Part shown: positions 52,556 to 64,000 of the stretch, one piece after another
Layout of the letters: every line of letters starts with the position of its first letter
How positions within the stretch are numbered: position 1 is the first letter of the stretch
Origin: Symbiodinium kawagutii
Taxonomy: Eukaryota > Sar > Dinophyceae > Suessiales > Symbiodiniaceae
Length of the DNA: 64,000 nucleotides
Assembly: GCA_009767595.1 (NCBI GenBank)
Contig: VSDK01012280.1
Span: 359,630 to 423,629 of the forward strand
Direction: 5' to 3'
The notes under the pieces: generated by a model
The model's input: the letters and a program-made list of their open reading frames with translations, nothing else
Database searches by the model: none
Told to the model about the DNA's origin: nothing
Made by a program: the position numbers and the translations under genes

Positions 52556-53550
52556 CAGCCCCGGCACAGAGATCAGCGATGATCAGCGCCCATATGATGT
52601 GTACCCGCGATCAAAACCCGAAAAACACACCATCGGCACACGCAAATAAACAACAATCCGGTGCCAGGGGAGTGAGGGCTACTTGTTTAGGGGAGGTTGT
52701 AACCTGTCGGAACCATTTTCCGTTGTAACTCTTTGGTAATGACTACATTGGGTCATTAATGATGTTGTTTTCTCCCGGCAAATGTGAGGATTGGAGTTCG
52801 ATACTTGCATTGGGGCCCAACTTCATGGCACCTACGCGGAGAAGTTGGGATAGCATGGAAACACGGCTTTATTTTTACTTTTCCATGTGTCCCTGAGAAC
52901 TGTCATCTCTCCATATCATTGATGGGCACGGTGGCAGGCAGGCAGGATCACATTGCTGCACCTCCAAGCCTCGCTGTTGCGCTGTCAGGCCATGCAAAAA
53001 GCGAAAGAGGAGAGGATGGAGCAACAGAAAAGCCACAAACTTCCACCTTTACGTGACCTGTGATGAGTGTTTTGTGGGCCTGATGAATAGCTGGCCATAG
53101 CAGGCCATGCGCAAAGCGCCGCAATTTGAAACATTACTTTGCAAAGTGATTTCACTTTGCCTTATTAGGCTAATCATTTGGTTCTTGGAGGGATGGCGTT
53201 GTCGAATGTGAGTCCCACAAGATGAGTGAGAAAATTTCACACAGATTCACACCCAATGCCTGTGGACAGGATGCGTGGTTCCTCACGGTTCGATCATATC
53301 GCTCGCCTCTATTATCATGTGCCTTTCCAAGGGCTAAACAACCAATTTGAAGGTTGATTGGGTACCCCTGCTCACCCGCTGGAAGGCCATAATCTTTTAA
53401 TTGGGTAGTGCACGGCAACAACAAACGAGAACAACAAAATACTCCCAGAATCTATTGGTCAAATGGTTTTTACTTGAGATTTCCAAAGGTCCCAACTGCT
53501 AGTGATCCTGTTGGGACCCCGGGTTCGGGAGCCAAACTCCGCCAGGTACT
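52556..53550. other. Intergenic between genes 6 and 7
   Basis: Contains the 3' untranslated region of gene 6 and unique sequence. A 90-residue + frame at 52784-53056 is not supported by splice signals. Confidence 0.4.
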
Positions 53551-56500
53551 ATGACTTCCTCATACAATTCGGGCCTGGGCCAATTCTTTTCCGCCGAGAA
53601 GTTGGCGGTGCAAGCGCGCAAGAACGAAGCGAAGGACATTCCTTGGACGGCCAGGGAGAAAGCCGTAAACTGGGGAGGCTGGACTGTGTGCCTTGGCGTG
53701 CCTAGCAAGGGATGGATTGGCTTGAGAAAGTGCCCCCTGTTGATTTGCCCTTTACAGATATTTGTTTTTTGTTGTTTTTGTTCATTGCTGGTAGTGGTAT
53801 TGGGTGCTGATTGAGTAGGGTCAATGGTGGTAGTGGTTGTGGTTGTGGTTGTGGTGGTGGTGGTGGTGGTGGTGCGTAGTGCTGGTGGTAGTTGTTCTTG
53901 TTGTAGTTGTAGTAGACGTAGTCTTAGTATTGTCTTCGTCGTCGTCGTCGTCGTCGTTGTTGTGGTTGGACATTACTGTTCAGGCTGCTGTTGTTCTTGA
54001 TCATGAGTTGCTTCTTCTTGCACTTGTCCCATGATGGGAATAGAGGTGCTTGGCTTTGCTCCAGTGGCTATTTGTTTGGCACATTGTAGTTGTCAGGTCA
54101 TGGCCTGAACAGCTTGCAGCAACTTCCGTGTCATTTGCAGCATCCTCCGGGTTTTGGTGTTTGAGTGTTTCATCATGCCCTGTGACCGGAGGATTTTGTG
54201 AAGGGGACTTGTCCAACCACGGGGGGCTGTGTACCAGCGCGCGCCTATGGAACAGAACAGAATGCAATACTTTTGTTCTTTGCATACGTTTTTTTTGGGG
54301 GGGCATGCATTTTTTGCAGGGCCCAGGTATAGGGTTGTATGATGTTGTATGCGTTTGCTGCAATTGCTGGGTGGTGTCCCTTGCTTGTTTTGCGTTCTCC
54401 GCCCTTTGCCACTTGTGGTATTTGCATATTGGTTTTTCCTTTTGCTTGTGCCTGGCCTGACGTATGTTTTGTTAGCTTGTTTGCGCATGTTTGCTTGTGA
54501 GCTGTTTGTGCAAATGCATGGCTACAGGTTATGCATTTTATGCAGCTTATCGTTTTTCCCAAATCTGTTCCAAGGAAAAATGCGGCCGCTGCTGCCCTTG
54601 CATATGTTGTTTTAGTGGCGTGTTGTACGCGTTTGGTAAGAATTCTTTCTCGTGTCCTGGCTCATGCATTTTGCTCACTGCACATGCCTGGATTTTTGCC
54701 GATGTGCAGACGTGTGCATGTCCAGAGCGAGTATGTGCGTATTGCCACTGTGTGTGTGTGAGTGTGTGTGCGTGCGGGTGTTTGTGTGTGCGTTTGTGTG
54801 TGTATGTGGTACAGTATGCGTTTGTGAGCGCGCGTGTGTGCACGCCAGTGTTTCTAGGTTTGCTTGTCTTGCCGATGTCATGTTTTGGGTGGGGTGACGC
54901 CCCAACAATCTGCAGCATATTTTCGTGGTGTCCAGAAACTATGCACTCCAGAATGGATGCTGAACCAGGATTTTTTGTGAGATTAAGGTCAAGTGGGGCA
55001 ACTCCTCGTAGCTGGCATTGCCCATAAGCATTAACAGTAACCATGATCAGCAATAACTAGAACATCAGCAATCCCCATTATCACTGATATCCGTTATCTA
55101 CAGTAATAAAGCAATGCCAACAACATAGTTATTAATGACAATTTTCAATAAGAAACATGTTTGATAAGCATAATCAATCATTGTAGTATCATACTGTATG
55201 TTTGCCATTGCTGTTCCTTCTGATCCTTATTGATAACCACAATCACCCGCTGGCTTTCAGCCGACGAGCAACCCTTGGGTTCCAGCACCGTCCATGACCA
55301 AGGAACTCAAATGTCGCTTTCCGACAGGCACTTGACCCGGCCGGCTGCTGAACATGGTTGGCCACCCTCAAGTCATTGGATTTCAATCAGGTCATTGTAG
55401 GTTATGGTAGGTCCATATCCCCCCCATTTGGTGATGATCAATGATGGTTTGCAACAGTAGGTCCAGCCATGAATAAACCACTGCCGGTTTAAGCACGGAG
55501 GTCGAGATTTCCCATCCAGGAGGGGGGTTGCAAACAACTACATCTCCCACCATGCAACTGGGTCATGAACAGAGCCAGGGTGCCCACTACACTTACAAAC
55601 AGGGTTGAAAAAACCTTGTATAACCTTGTCACAAATGAGGATGGATTGTCAAATGCCCAATGCAGCCAAGGTGTTTATTTCCTTGGAGTGCCTTGACATA
55701 TACACACAAATGTTCTGCCCAATGATCCTTTGTCATACAGCAGCTCTTTTGATTTGCACATACTTGATACAGAAACACTAACAAATGGGATATATTTGAT
55801 CGATCGTTTCCTTATCGAATTTTTTCGTTTATCAGTGTATGGTTAGTTGGTCATTTTGGTAGCCCTGCATGTCTGTAAAGAGGCAACGGCAGGATTCAAA
55901 GCAATTCGTCACGAATTCAGCAGATTTTGTGAGTTGCTTTGCAGGATTATTAAGATCTTTGTCAAAGACAATGGCAATGATCATGACCCAGCAGTAACAA
56001 TACCACTGTGGAATAGTTGGTAATGCCAACTGAGTTTGTATCTCTAAATCTATATAGTGCACTATATTGAAACATATGAAAGCTTGGTGATGCTGGAAGG
56101 GGGGCATGAGTTGCAACCATTCATAAGCCGTCCGCAGGCGTTTTGTATTTTCAACGTGGCCGAGACCGTGGATAGTCTTGGAGGAACAGGTATTGATGTT
56201 GAGTCCATGGTGACTGGGCGGTGAAAATTGATAGGGTCGGCTCAGGGGAGCCAACATTCTATGCATGGATGTTCATGGAGAACACAGGTGACTCGTCATA
56301 CCAGTGGCATGAAGACCCATGCGTCTCCATGCGGGCAATTGATGAAGGGTGGTTCATTTTACCTTGGAGGGCTGATGCGCGTCCAGGGATTGGTGGAAAT
56401 GAGCTGAGGGATGCTTCCGGTGCACCACAGATGGCCCCTGAAGTTCAACCAAAATGGCCACCACGTTTGCGCGACAAATTTCGATCACGTGTACAGAATT

Positions 56501-59500
56501 TTGGATGGGAACTTATCAATGAATCAATGTATATTACTTATGGATACTTATGGTCTTACTGTATATAGTCTTGAATGGTTCGATGGCACCTTTGGCAATA
56601 GTGCAAAATCGTGCAGCTCCCTACCATCACGCTACAAGCTCCCCCGATGATGGTCGATGTGGACTATTTCGGATGGACTCAAAACCTTCAGATTGGTCCG
56701 CTTATAATTTGAATGTTCACCTTCAAAAAAAATTGCCAAGTAATTCTTTGACAGTAAGTAGAACGGGTCAAGGTTCCAAGCAGGAATCAATGCTGCCGCC
56801 CAGGTGCGCACATGCCCTGAGCCTCGGGACGACATCAGTACCTTCGCTTGCTCGGTGAATGCGGAAACCTTGGCTGAGATGGTTGGCACCGCCGCCACCT
56901 GGATGTCCAGTGCTGTGTCCACCTGTCACTTGGCGGACATGGGCTGCAAGAACTCGGCCTAAGGGATCCTAAGGAACAAGTATAGGCTTGGGTAGATTCC
57001 TAAGGAACAAGTATAGGCTTGGGAAAAAAATTCAGGCTCAAAAGTCATGGGTAAAAAGGCACCCACTGGGAAAAAACTGCGGAAAAAAAGATTAGCTGGT
57101 TTCTGTTTTTGAACAATGTTCACCCAGAAGCAGATTGGGTTTGCATTGAGTAGTTGCTGAACCTCGGACAATCGCAGGTGTTGGTTGTTCCAAAGGTGGC
57201 TTTTCGACCGTTGGGATGCCATCAGACCCTGCTGTGAGTGACAGTCAACCCCGCTTGCAACTATATAGTGTTCAATCAATGGGTTTGATGGTCAACACTA
57301 TCATCAAACATCAACCAAAGCTGGACAACCCAATATATAGCATTGACAATATTGCATCCTTGAGACCAGAATAGTTCCCCATAATACCATCATCATTGTC
57401 CATCACAACAGAATCACCATCATCGATCATCAGCCACAATTATAAACCACCAATGAATCACGAATATCAAACATCATTGCCACCCTCATTCACCACGATT
57501 GGCCACCATCAATCATTCACCGACCGCTATAGAATCATCGTTAATATTGGTTCACCTTGGTGAACCATTCTCACCATGAAAACAAATTGATCATTTTGCC
57601 GGCCATCATGGACCACTATATATTCATCACGAACCATTCATGAGTCATGATGGCTCACTTTAATTCACCCACAATGAGGCTGGTGAACCCTTGTCCTAAA
57701 TGGGGCACCTCGATCTCACCATTAGCTCACGATTTACCTAACCATACCTACCGAAAACAAACAATTAACCATCAATGAACCTTTCAATAACCCATGTTCA
57801 ATCATCGTTTGCAAGCCAATCAACCATTTCTTCTACGATCATCCTTCAACCATCATTGAATTACTACCTATCTATCACTAATGGGTTACAACATGTCATA
57901 GCCACCAATCAACAATGATCGTTACTAGCCATTGTAACTTAGAGAACAAGCTAATGCACCAGCTAATTATCGAAGGAAGTTTTGAAGTCTAAACGTCCGA
58001 CATATTGAAAGTTGCTGCAGTCAATCAGTCAGTCAGATCAGAGAGATAGTGACACGGGTGCGAAATGAACAGGTAGAAACTGCGCGAAATGCTGTGTTTT
58101 ACAAGGTTTCGTGACCTGGGATGGGTCAGAAGTTCAGCTCTGTAAGACGGCGGGTGCGGAGGTCACTTGGGACATGGATCGGCAACAATTGCACCTCGCC
58201 TAGGTGAAACGTGCATTTGGAAGTGAAAATCGTCAAAAACTGACATTGGTAGACACATTTTGCCGGATGCGATGTCGAAAAAGTGCACCTTGCCTAGGGG
58301 AACCGCGCGTTTGGAAGTGAAAAACGTAAAAAAATGTCACGTTCGGGACACTTTTGCAAGATAAGATGTTGAAAAAGTGCACGGCGCTGTGGTGAGACGT
58401 ACATTTTCACGATTTTTGGATCTTAAAAAGATGAAAGATCGATAAATTCCTCAAAGCCTGAGCTACTTTTTGACAAGTTGCACGGCGCTGTGGCGAAACG
58501 CACATTTGGGAGAGGTTTCCTCAAGAAACCCTCATGATCGCGTCGTTTTTCAAGATCGGATGTTGGAAGTCTCAAAAATTGTAGGTTTTAGAGCATTTGG
58601 GGATGAAAATCTTGAAGAACTTGTGGTTTCGCTTCGTTTTGGAAGATCAGGTGCTAAAAAGTGTCACAAACTGTAGGTTTTAGAGCGTTTGGGGTTGAAA
58701 ACCTTGAAAACTCGTGTTTTTTCGCTTCGTTTCGGAAGATCTTATATTCAAAGCATCGAGGTGTCAGGGCTTTGCAACATCTTGGACAAAGATATTCAAC
58801 ATTACCATCAAAATCATCATCATAATCATCATTGACTGCTTGTCTCTTCTGGCAGCAGCGGTGCTGTGCGTGGGTAACGTTCCACTCCTAGGAGACATTG
58901 TGTGTCTCGTGTGGCGGCAAATCGAGATGTCAAGGTTTCGCAACATTTTGGACGAAGATATTCAACATCACCATCAATGACATTGCCAATCATTAACATT
59001 ACCAATCAATTACACTACCAATCCGAATACATCACCAATCAATTACATTACCAATCATTAAGATCACCAATCAACCACATCACCAAACAAGTACATCACC
59101 AACCGAGTACATCACTACTCAATTACATCACCAAGCAGTTTCATTACCGATCAACTACATCACCAATCAATTACATCACCAACCGAATACATCACCAATC
59201 AATTATAGCACCAATTAGTGTCATTTCCAACCAATCAACCACATCACAAATAAATTACATTGCCAATCAATTACATTCCAGTCATTAACATCACCAACCA
59301 TTAACATCACCAATTAACTACATCACCAATCATTTACATAACCAATCAATCACATCACTAATCAATGACATCACCAGACTCAAAAAATGCCAGAGACACA
59401 AAATCACCAGAAACAAAAAACACAAAAGGCACAAAATTACCAAAGACAAGCAACCACCAGAGACAAAAAACGCCAGAGACACAAAATCACCAGAGACAAG

Positions 59501-62500
59501 CAACCACCAAAGACAAAAACACCAGAGGCACAAAATCACCAGAGACAAAATCACCAGAGACAAAAACCCAACCAGAGACAAAAAGACCAGAGACAAAATC
59601 ACCAGAGACAAGAAACAACTAGAGACAAAACTCACCAGAGACAAAAAAAAACAGAAACAAAACACCAGAAGAGCAAAAACACCATCACCATCAGTTTCAA
59701 CATCATCCACACCATCACTCTTCCTATATGTTATACTTTTTTAGAAACTTCCGGGACCGCCTTGCGTGGTCATTATGTTATCTAATCACTATTGCCCATA
59801 TAATTATTAAGCAGCTAACCTGCAGATTCACCACACAACCATAGATTACCATAGCCACCCACCTGCCAAAGAACCAGAACTGCCGACAAAAAAAGCCACT
59901 TTTGCAGGCCAAACCTTCCCCAACGTGGGCGCCGAGTGCTCTGCTGGCGTGGCCGGCATCGTGGGCGCGCTGGGCGAAGTGGCGGCCAGTGGGACGCTGG
60001 CGGCTACCAGCTGCAAGGAGTTCCCCTTGGCAGGTGCCGTGGGTCTCCATGGATGCGCCATGGACCCAGGGAGGTAGCTCTGGCGATATGAATGATGGGA
60101 ATGTACATACATACATTTGTGTATATATGTATAAAAACATATATACATACATATATATATATATATATATTTATACATTTATATATATATATATAAATAT
60201 TTATATATATATATATTTATTTGTTTATATTTATTTAGGTATGCATATATTTATGCGAACAGATGGAAGATCAGAATATATAACAATATTGGTTGAAGAG
60301 TCGAGCTCAATGATTTTTAAGACTAAATTCATGAGCATTATGGTGATACTGCTTGCTGGGTTGATGGATACGTGATTTACGACTATAATTAATGGCTGTA
60401 ATTGTTAACATTTTCAGCAATAAAACATTGTCAGTCACAAGTGTTGTTGTCTATAGTTGACGGCTCACTAGTATTTGCAGTACTTGGTGTGGCTATGTTG
60501 CTTGTGAAATAGTGGTATTAACTGGTTCAGTACTGCTTGTATGGGTTGGATTTGTTTTAAACAAATGCATTATACTCATTTTTATTCATATAGACAGAAT
60601 GGTATCTGATAGATTCGCTTGCCTTCATCAGCACCCATATTCAACCTTAAAACTTAACTACTACCCTCTGGGAAGCTAACCTAGAAGCCCAACAATACCC
60701 TTCTTTTAAACAGGTACACCAGCTTTAAATGGTGGCTTACCAGAGTGTTTACTTGAGCATCATAGCCTGGTAAACCATGAACCTGGGTAGTTTATCAGAT
60801 TACTCAGCCATGTAAGTTACCAGGTTGATTATCTTTGATCATGGGTTGAGTTAATCGCGACTGCTGCACCCCGCAGGTTTCAGAGCGGATTCCTACGACG
60901 TGGGTCCATCCACGCGTCCTTTTGTGACGGATACGCTTGGCCGTCCAACACCCAGGATTTCACAGGTGCGGCTTCCAAGGAGCAGTGGCCGCCCATACGG
61001 GGAGGTCAATTTATGGGGAGATAAAGATGTGATAATAAGATGTAGTCAAGATGTCAATCTTTCACCAACGATGTAAGTAAGATACTTCGAATGACGTTGA
61101 CCTCTAATAAGTAAGGATGCTTGATGGCAAACAATGGTTCGTCCCCACTTCCTATTGCTAGACCCTCGCCTGATATTTGAGAACTCTGGAGTCCAAGGTG
61201 CTTTTTGGGGTGTTGCACCATTTGTATCAACTTGTGGTGTAAATTGATTCATCGACCTATTCAACAACGAGCATGAGAGGCTAGCTCTCCCAAGCAGTGC
61301 ATTAAAGTTCAAACATTATATTGGGGATTGGCTTGCCGGAGCTTTTTTTCCTCAATCATTGATTTGATTTGAATTCAAGATCCCCTAATATTGACCGTGA
61401 CCCCTAATATCAAAATTCCCGAAACTACATGGAGTTTGATATTAAAGGGCGGTTTAACATCAGGAAGTAGGGATTACCAGCAATAGGGGATAACAAGCAA
61501 CAGTCATTCAAAGGTCATGACTGGTGAGTGTGTTTAACCATGTTCCGCTAACGGGATGGTGCAGGAGCATCCAGGAGTTATAACCACCAACCAGAATGAG
61601 GATCGGGAGATTTTCCCTTGGTCATGGTGCAGATGAGGAGGTTGTGAAAGATCCACTAGTTGATTTCTATCCGCGTTTCTATATTACATGTTCACCGCAA
61701 CTACTGCACTTGCCCACCTCCAAAAATGAGAAAGGGCAGTTGAGGACCTTGAAAAGAAGTTGGGGACCTTGGAAAAGGTCAGCATGGTTAGTCGCAAACA
61801 CGCGACCCATACGTGATGCACGGTTGCGAGTTTTATGGGTTTTGGTTTTCAGGGTTTAGAGTTTAGGGTTTGCTATTTCAGAATTAAGGGGGCTCAACTA
61901 CAGCGGCTTGACGCAGGAATTTGAGCCTAGCGAAAGGCACACCTTCAGCGGGGAACATGTTAGGGTTGCATTGTGACGTTTTGAGATATGAAATGATATG
62001 AATGCAGTTTCATAAATGTTTGGGTACGGTGTCACCCCTCACCCAGCCTGCTGCTGGTGGTTTCAGAATTCCTGACATCAAGATCGTGGCATGTCAGTAG
62101 TACTGTCAAGGGCCTCACGTTTCATACTCTACGGGGCATTCTGCTCCCTGAAACCATGGGGCAGGTGCCTCCATGGCATTGACGATGATTGTTGCTCACT
62201 ATTTCCCGTATTGTTGAGGGGGTGCTAAAATTCGCAGGGGTCACCATCGTCATCTGCAAACCCCAGGATTGTTCACTGATGAAGGCTAGTATATTATATA
62301 ATGAATCATTGTAATCACCGATGATGATAACTAACAAATATTATCAACAACCGTGAGGTATACTTTTGACCCATTGCCGCAAATATTCAATCATGATCAG
62401 ACAACACTAGTGTTCATTGCTACTGATCATTCTCACACAGTCTCAACCATCGCTGAATAAGATCATCACCAATCATGATGAACGAGTATCAAACATTCTC

Positions 62501-63298
62501 AGTCACTGTCGGGTATTGACCACTGCTCTTAATCAATACCAACCATTGTTGCTCATTGCACCCATGAACTATGATCTTGAGATATTTCACGATTAGAGAT
62601 TAGTTCTTAAAGATTACTATACAATACCAACCATTTTGGCTGTCCTCACCCATCATCTCATTACTCAACCCTTCTGCAATCATTCTTGTGTTGTGAGTTG
62701 ACAGGACTTCTATAATCAGTCTCGACCTCTAACGCCTACCGAAGGCCTTTTAACCCATCAACCTTCATGGACATTGACCCATCAACCTACATACCAACCA
62801 AGCTTGCCAGGTGGGAGCCCGCGAGCCGGGACGTCGGCTGTTCATGGGTTCCGGCATCGGAGGGACCGGAGTGCAGTGTGGCGTAGACGTGGGTTTCATC
62901 GTGGACAATATCTATGTGACTCGGACTTGGCTGCTCACAGGTGATATCAGGTGATGGTAATCTGAACCTGAGTAAGATGTTCCTTCACCAAAAGAGGAGA
63001 CTTCTACTGCTCGCTGCCGGGGAAAAACAGTGATCTCATGACAGTTTGTAGCCACCCATCATTAGCTGGCTGTTGGGAGATGATGGGAGCTCAGGAGCGG
63101 TATCCGCTTGTAAAGTCGAGCTCAGGGAGCTATTGTTGATCTTGGCAGAACAAAATGGTGGTTTGTGATAATGAGATGTTTGGCAATGGGAGATCCAGCT
63201 TTTTGGAAGCTAACAGCTTTTTGATGGTCGACTTCCCAGCTAAAGGCTGCTGAAGCTGGGGACCAAGCCTCGTTGGGGGCAGTGTGCCGGCAGTGGAG
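53551..63298 (+). CDS. Gene 7: Cys/Ala-rich repeat protein, many small exons, 3' end open
   Basis: Exons that join in phase: 53551-53697 ([20 protein letters not shown]), 55261-55327, 56784-56945, 59908-60033, 60877-60965 ([20 protein letters not shown]), 62811-62940 and, less surely, 63256-63298. Donors at 55327 and 56945 would be GC. If the latter is not spliced, the protein ends at a stop at 56960-56962. Exons 3 and 4 each hold a module with two cysteines exactly 24 residues apart (…WMSSAVSTC and …TLAATSC), the same spacing as in gene 2. Exon 3 also has a CPEP linker like CPNP in gene 2. Exon 6 starts a similar module ([18 protein letters not shown]). No signal peptide is visible at the chosen ATG, so the true 5' end may lie upstream. 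The function is unknown. Confidence 0.55.
53826..53975. repeat. (GTG/GTC)n trinucleotide-like tract
   Basis: Imperfect ggtggt then gtcgtcgtc runs just downstream of the first exon of gene 7. Confidence 0.85.
53990..54900. other. G/T-rich strand-skewed intron tract
   Basis: The + strand is strongly rich in T and G and includes a TG/CG-type microsatellite at 54741-54835. Long Cys/Val/Phe-rich frames on + (to 178 residues) and Thr/His-rich frames on - arise from composition alone. Confidence 0.7.
55832..56266 (-). other. 144-residue ORF on - strand, unrecognised
   Basis: A single uninterrupted frame with mixed composition lies in the intron 55328-56783 of gene 7. It is longer than most chance frames here, but I see no motif. 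It could be an old transposable-element fragment. Confidence 0.2.
56221..56568 (+). other. 115-residue ORF on + strand, unrecognised
   Basis: Open frame with protein-like composition ([20 protein letters not shown]) next to the - strand ORF, in the same intron. It might be an extra exon of gene 7, but splice sites and phase do not settle it. Confidence 0.22.
56968..57023. repeat. Tandem duplication, 31-bp period
   Basis: The 25-bp word that starts cctaaggaacaagtataggc occurs at 56968 and again at 56999. Confidence 0.93.
57290..57960. repeat. C/A-rich low-complexity tract
   Basis: Dominated by atcaacca, accatca and caccat words on the + strand within the long intron of gene 7. Nothing coding. 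Confidence 0.7.
58191..58770. repeat. Degenerate satellite, 94-100 bp period
   Basis: Anchors recur in steps of about 94-100 bp: gcacctcgcctagg (58191), gcaccttgcctagg (58285), gcacggcgctgtgg (58379 and 58480), then tgtaggttttagagc (58580, 58672). Between anchors the text ggaagtgaaaa, aaaaagtg and ggaagat-like words align. About six copies, each with many differences. Confidence 0.8.
58751..58979. repeat. Direct repeat, 168-bp offset
   Basis: About 58755-58809 and 58921-58977 share roughly 55 bp, including gcaacatyttggac and gaagatattcaacat (variants), followed in both by accatca. Confidence 0.85.
58984..59372. repeat. 16-bp tandem repeat (atcaccaatcaattac)
   Basis: More than 20 imperfect units of 16 bp with substitutions mostly in the second half of the unit. 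Confidence 0.93.
59373..59690. repeat. 15-bp-type tandem repeat (ccagagacaaaatca)
   Basis: Imperfect units of about 15 bp, directly abutting the 16-bp array. The open Gln/Lys/Arg-rich frame across it, and the Leu/Val/Ser-rich one on -, are by-products of the repeat. Confidence 0.9.
60120..60245. repeat. AT-rich microsatellite (atatat/ttatat)
   Basis: Almost pure A/T with atatatat runs broken by ttt or aaa, just downstream of exon 4 of gene 7. Confidence 0.92.
62300..62800. repeat. C/A-rich tract before exon 62811-62940
   Basis: Words such as caacca, atcacca and cccatcaacct dominate up to the acceptor at 62809-62810. Confidence 0.65.
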
Positions 63299-64000
63299 GT
63301 GAGAGGCTACCATGACTCAGCGTACAGCAACACATGCACCACTCTGCGGTAGAAGCCATGGTGGTACCCCCTGAGCCATGGAGATTGCTTGGAATAGGTT
63401 GGGATGTTTGGGGATCGAAAGCAAGCCAGTGCGTACATCATCTATGAGACTCAGAGCGTGGTTGTTTTGCCCTGTCATGGTTGATGGCAATATGGATATT
63501 TAGGAATGGAACGCCCTCTTCATGCATGGTGTTTGCACCATGAACCAACACCTGCATTGATGGCCCCTACACAGTATACCTTTTACCGTTGGCAACACTG
63601 AGGGATGGTGCACACTAGTTTTGCATGCTGCTTACACGGGAGCCTGGGAACCAACGGGATCATGGACAGCTGGCTGATGCTGGCTGATGATTTTTCAGAC
63701 AGTTCATGCATCTTCATGCTTGATGTTTCTGATTGTCAATCCATGTTAATGGCAGATCCAAAGTCGTACAGTTATACACGATGATAAGTTTGACCCTAAA
63801 TAGATTATGATCTATACCATCAAATATGGATCCAGCATATTCTTCCTGGATCATGGGGGGTACCACAACCTTTCTTGACCTGTTCAAGGATACGGTCTTC
63901 TACATCCACCAGGCAGTGCAACTCAACAGTTGCAAGAAGCGCAGCTGGGATTAGCTAGCGCCAGGATGGGTCGTCCCTGGAAGGTCCCATGGAAAGGTCC
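63299..64000 (+). other. Window end, possible next exon at 63889-63954
   Basis: After pyrimidine-rich tttcttgacctgttcaag, a frame opens at 63889 and reads DTVFYIHQAVQLNSCKKRSW then D and a stop at 63952-63954. Its style (…QAV…C) fits the end of a gene 7 module. It needs phase 0, which the exon 63256-63298 gives only with an alternative donor. The rest of this stretch is non-coding. Confidence 0.35.

Noticed and set aside
54050-55027. Cys-rich 136- and 178-residue frames
   Set aside because: They come from a G/T-rich tract with a TG microsatellite; composition alone explains Cys, Val and Phe content.
58984-59372. CRISPR-like array
   Set aside because: The units are contiguous 16-mers with no unique spacers, in a eukaryotic intron.
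59330-59785. Gln/Lys/Arg-rich and Leu/Val/Ser-rich frames
   Set aside because: They are by-products of the 15-bp repeat.
62620-62650. Spliced-leader relic (ccattttggct)
   Set aside because: Only about 11 bp match my memory of the dinoflagellate spliced leader, in a region full of aaccatt words; it is not downstream-adjacent to a coding start.

Overview
The window looks like nuclear DNA of a dinoflagellate, most likely of the Suessiales type (Symbiodiniaceae or Polarella-like). The grounds are indirect. Coding-like segments are short (about 40-200 bp) and far apart. Every gene I can model is on the + strand. Most exons begin after an AG|G acceptor, and a few joins need GC or GA donors. Introns are full of short tandem repeats. 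Two genes share a secreted Cys/Ala-rich repeat of a kind I associate with dinoflagellates. Long uninterrupted ORFs are few, and most of those are simple-sequence artefacts. I cannot name the species.

Layout, all genes head to tail on +: a tandem plus inverted repeat at 1-387; gene 1 (about 1588-3167, partial model); gene 2 (3825-5347, two exons, secreted 436-residue Cys-rich protein, the best single model); gene 3 (about 7093-16067, last six exons joined in phase); gene 4 (about 17470-21240); a weaker exon set (24040-27166) around a trinucleotide block; a poorly resolved stretch 27.2-31.2 kb with relic ORFs; gene 6 (31247-52555), which I assembled as 15 exons that join in phase from an ATG to a stop and encode about 510 residues with a myristoylation-type N-terminus and membrane segments; gene 7 (53551 to past 63.3 kb), a second member of the gene 2 family spread over eight small exons.

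Gene 6 carries the most striking repeat: a 2.6 kb array of a 12-bp unit inside one intron, broken by a 680-N gap. A 14-N gap inside one of its exons is flanked on both sides by GCTCTTC and is probably a scaffolding artefact. No bacterial features, tRNA, rRNA, CRISPR or intact transposon were found. Exon borders come from reading frames, splice-site letters and phase only; there is no transcript evidence. For genes 1, 3, 4 and 5 the exon grouping itself is uncertain. Genes 2 and 7 probably act as secreted or luminal proteins and gene 6 at a membrane; no pathway linking the genes can be read from the sequence.
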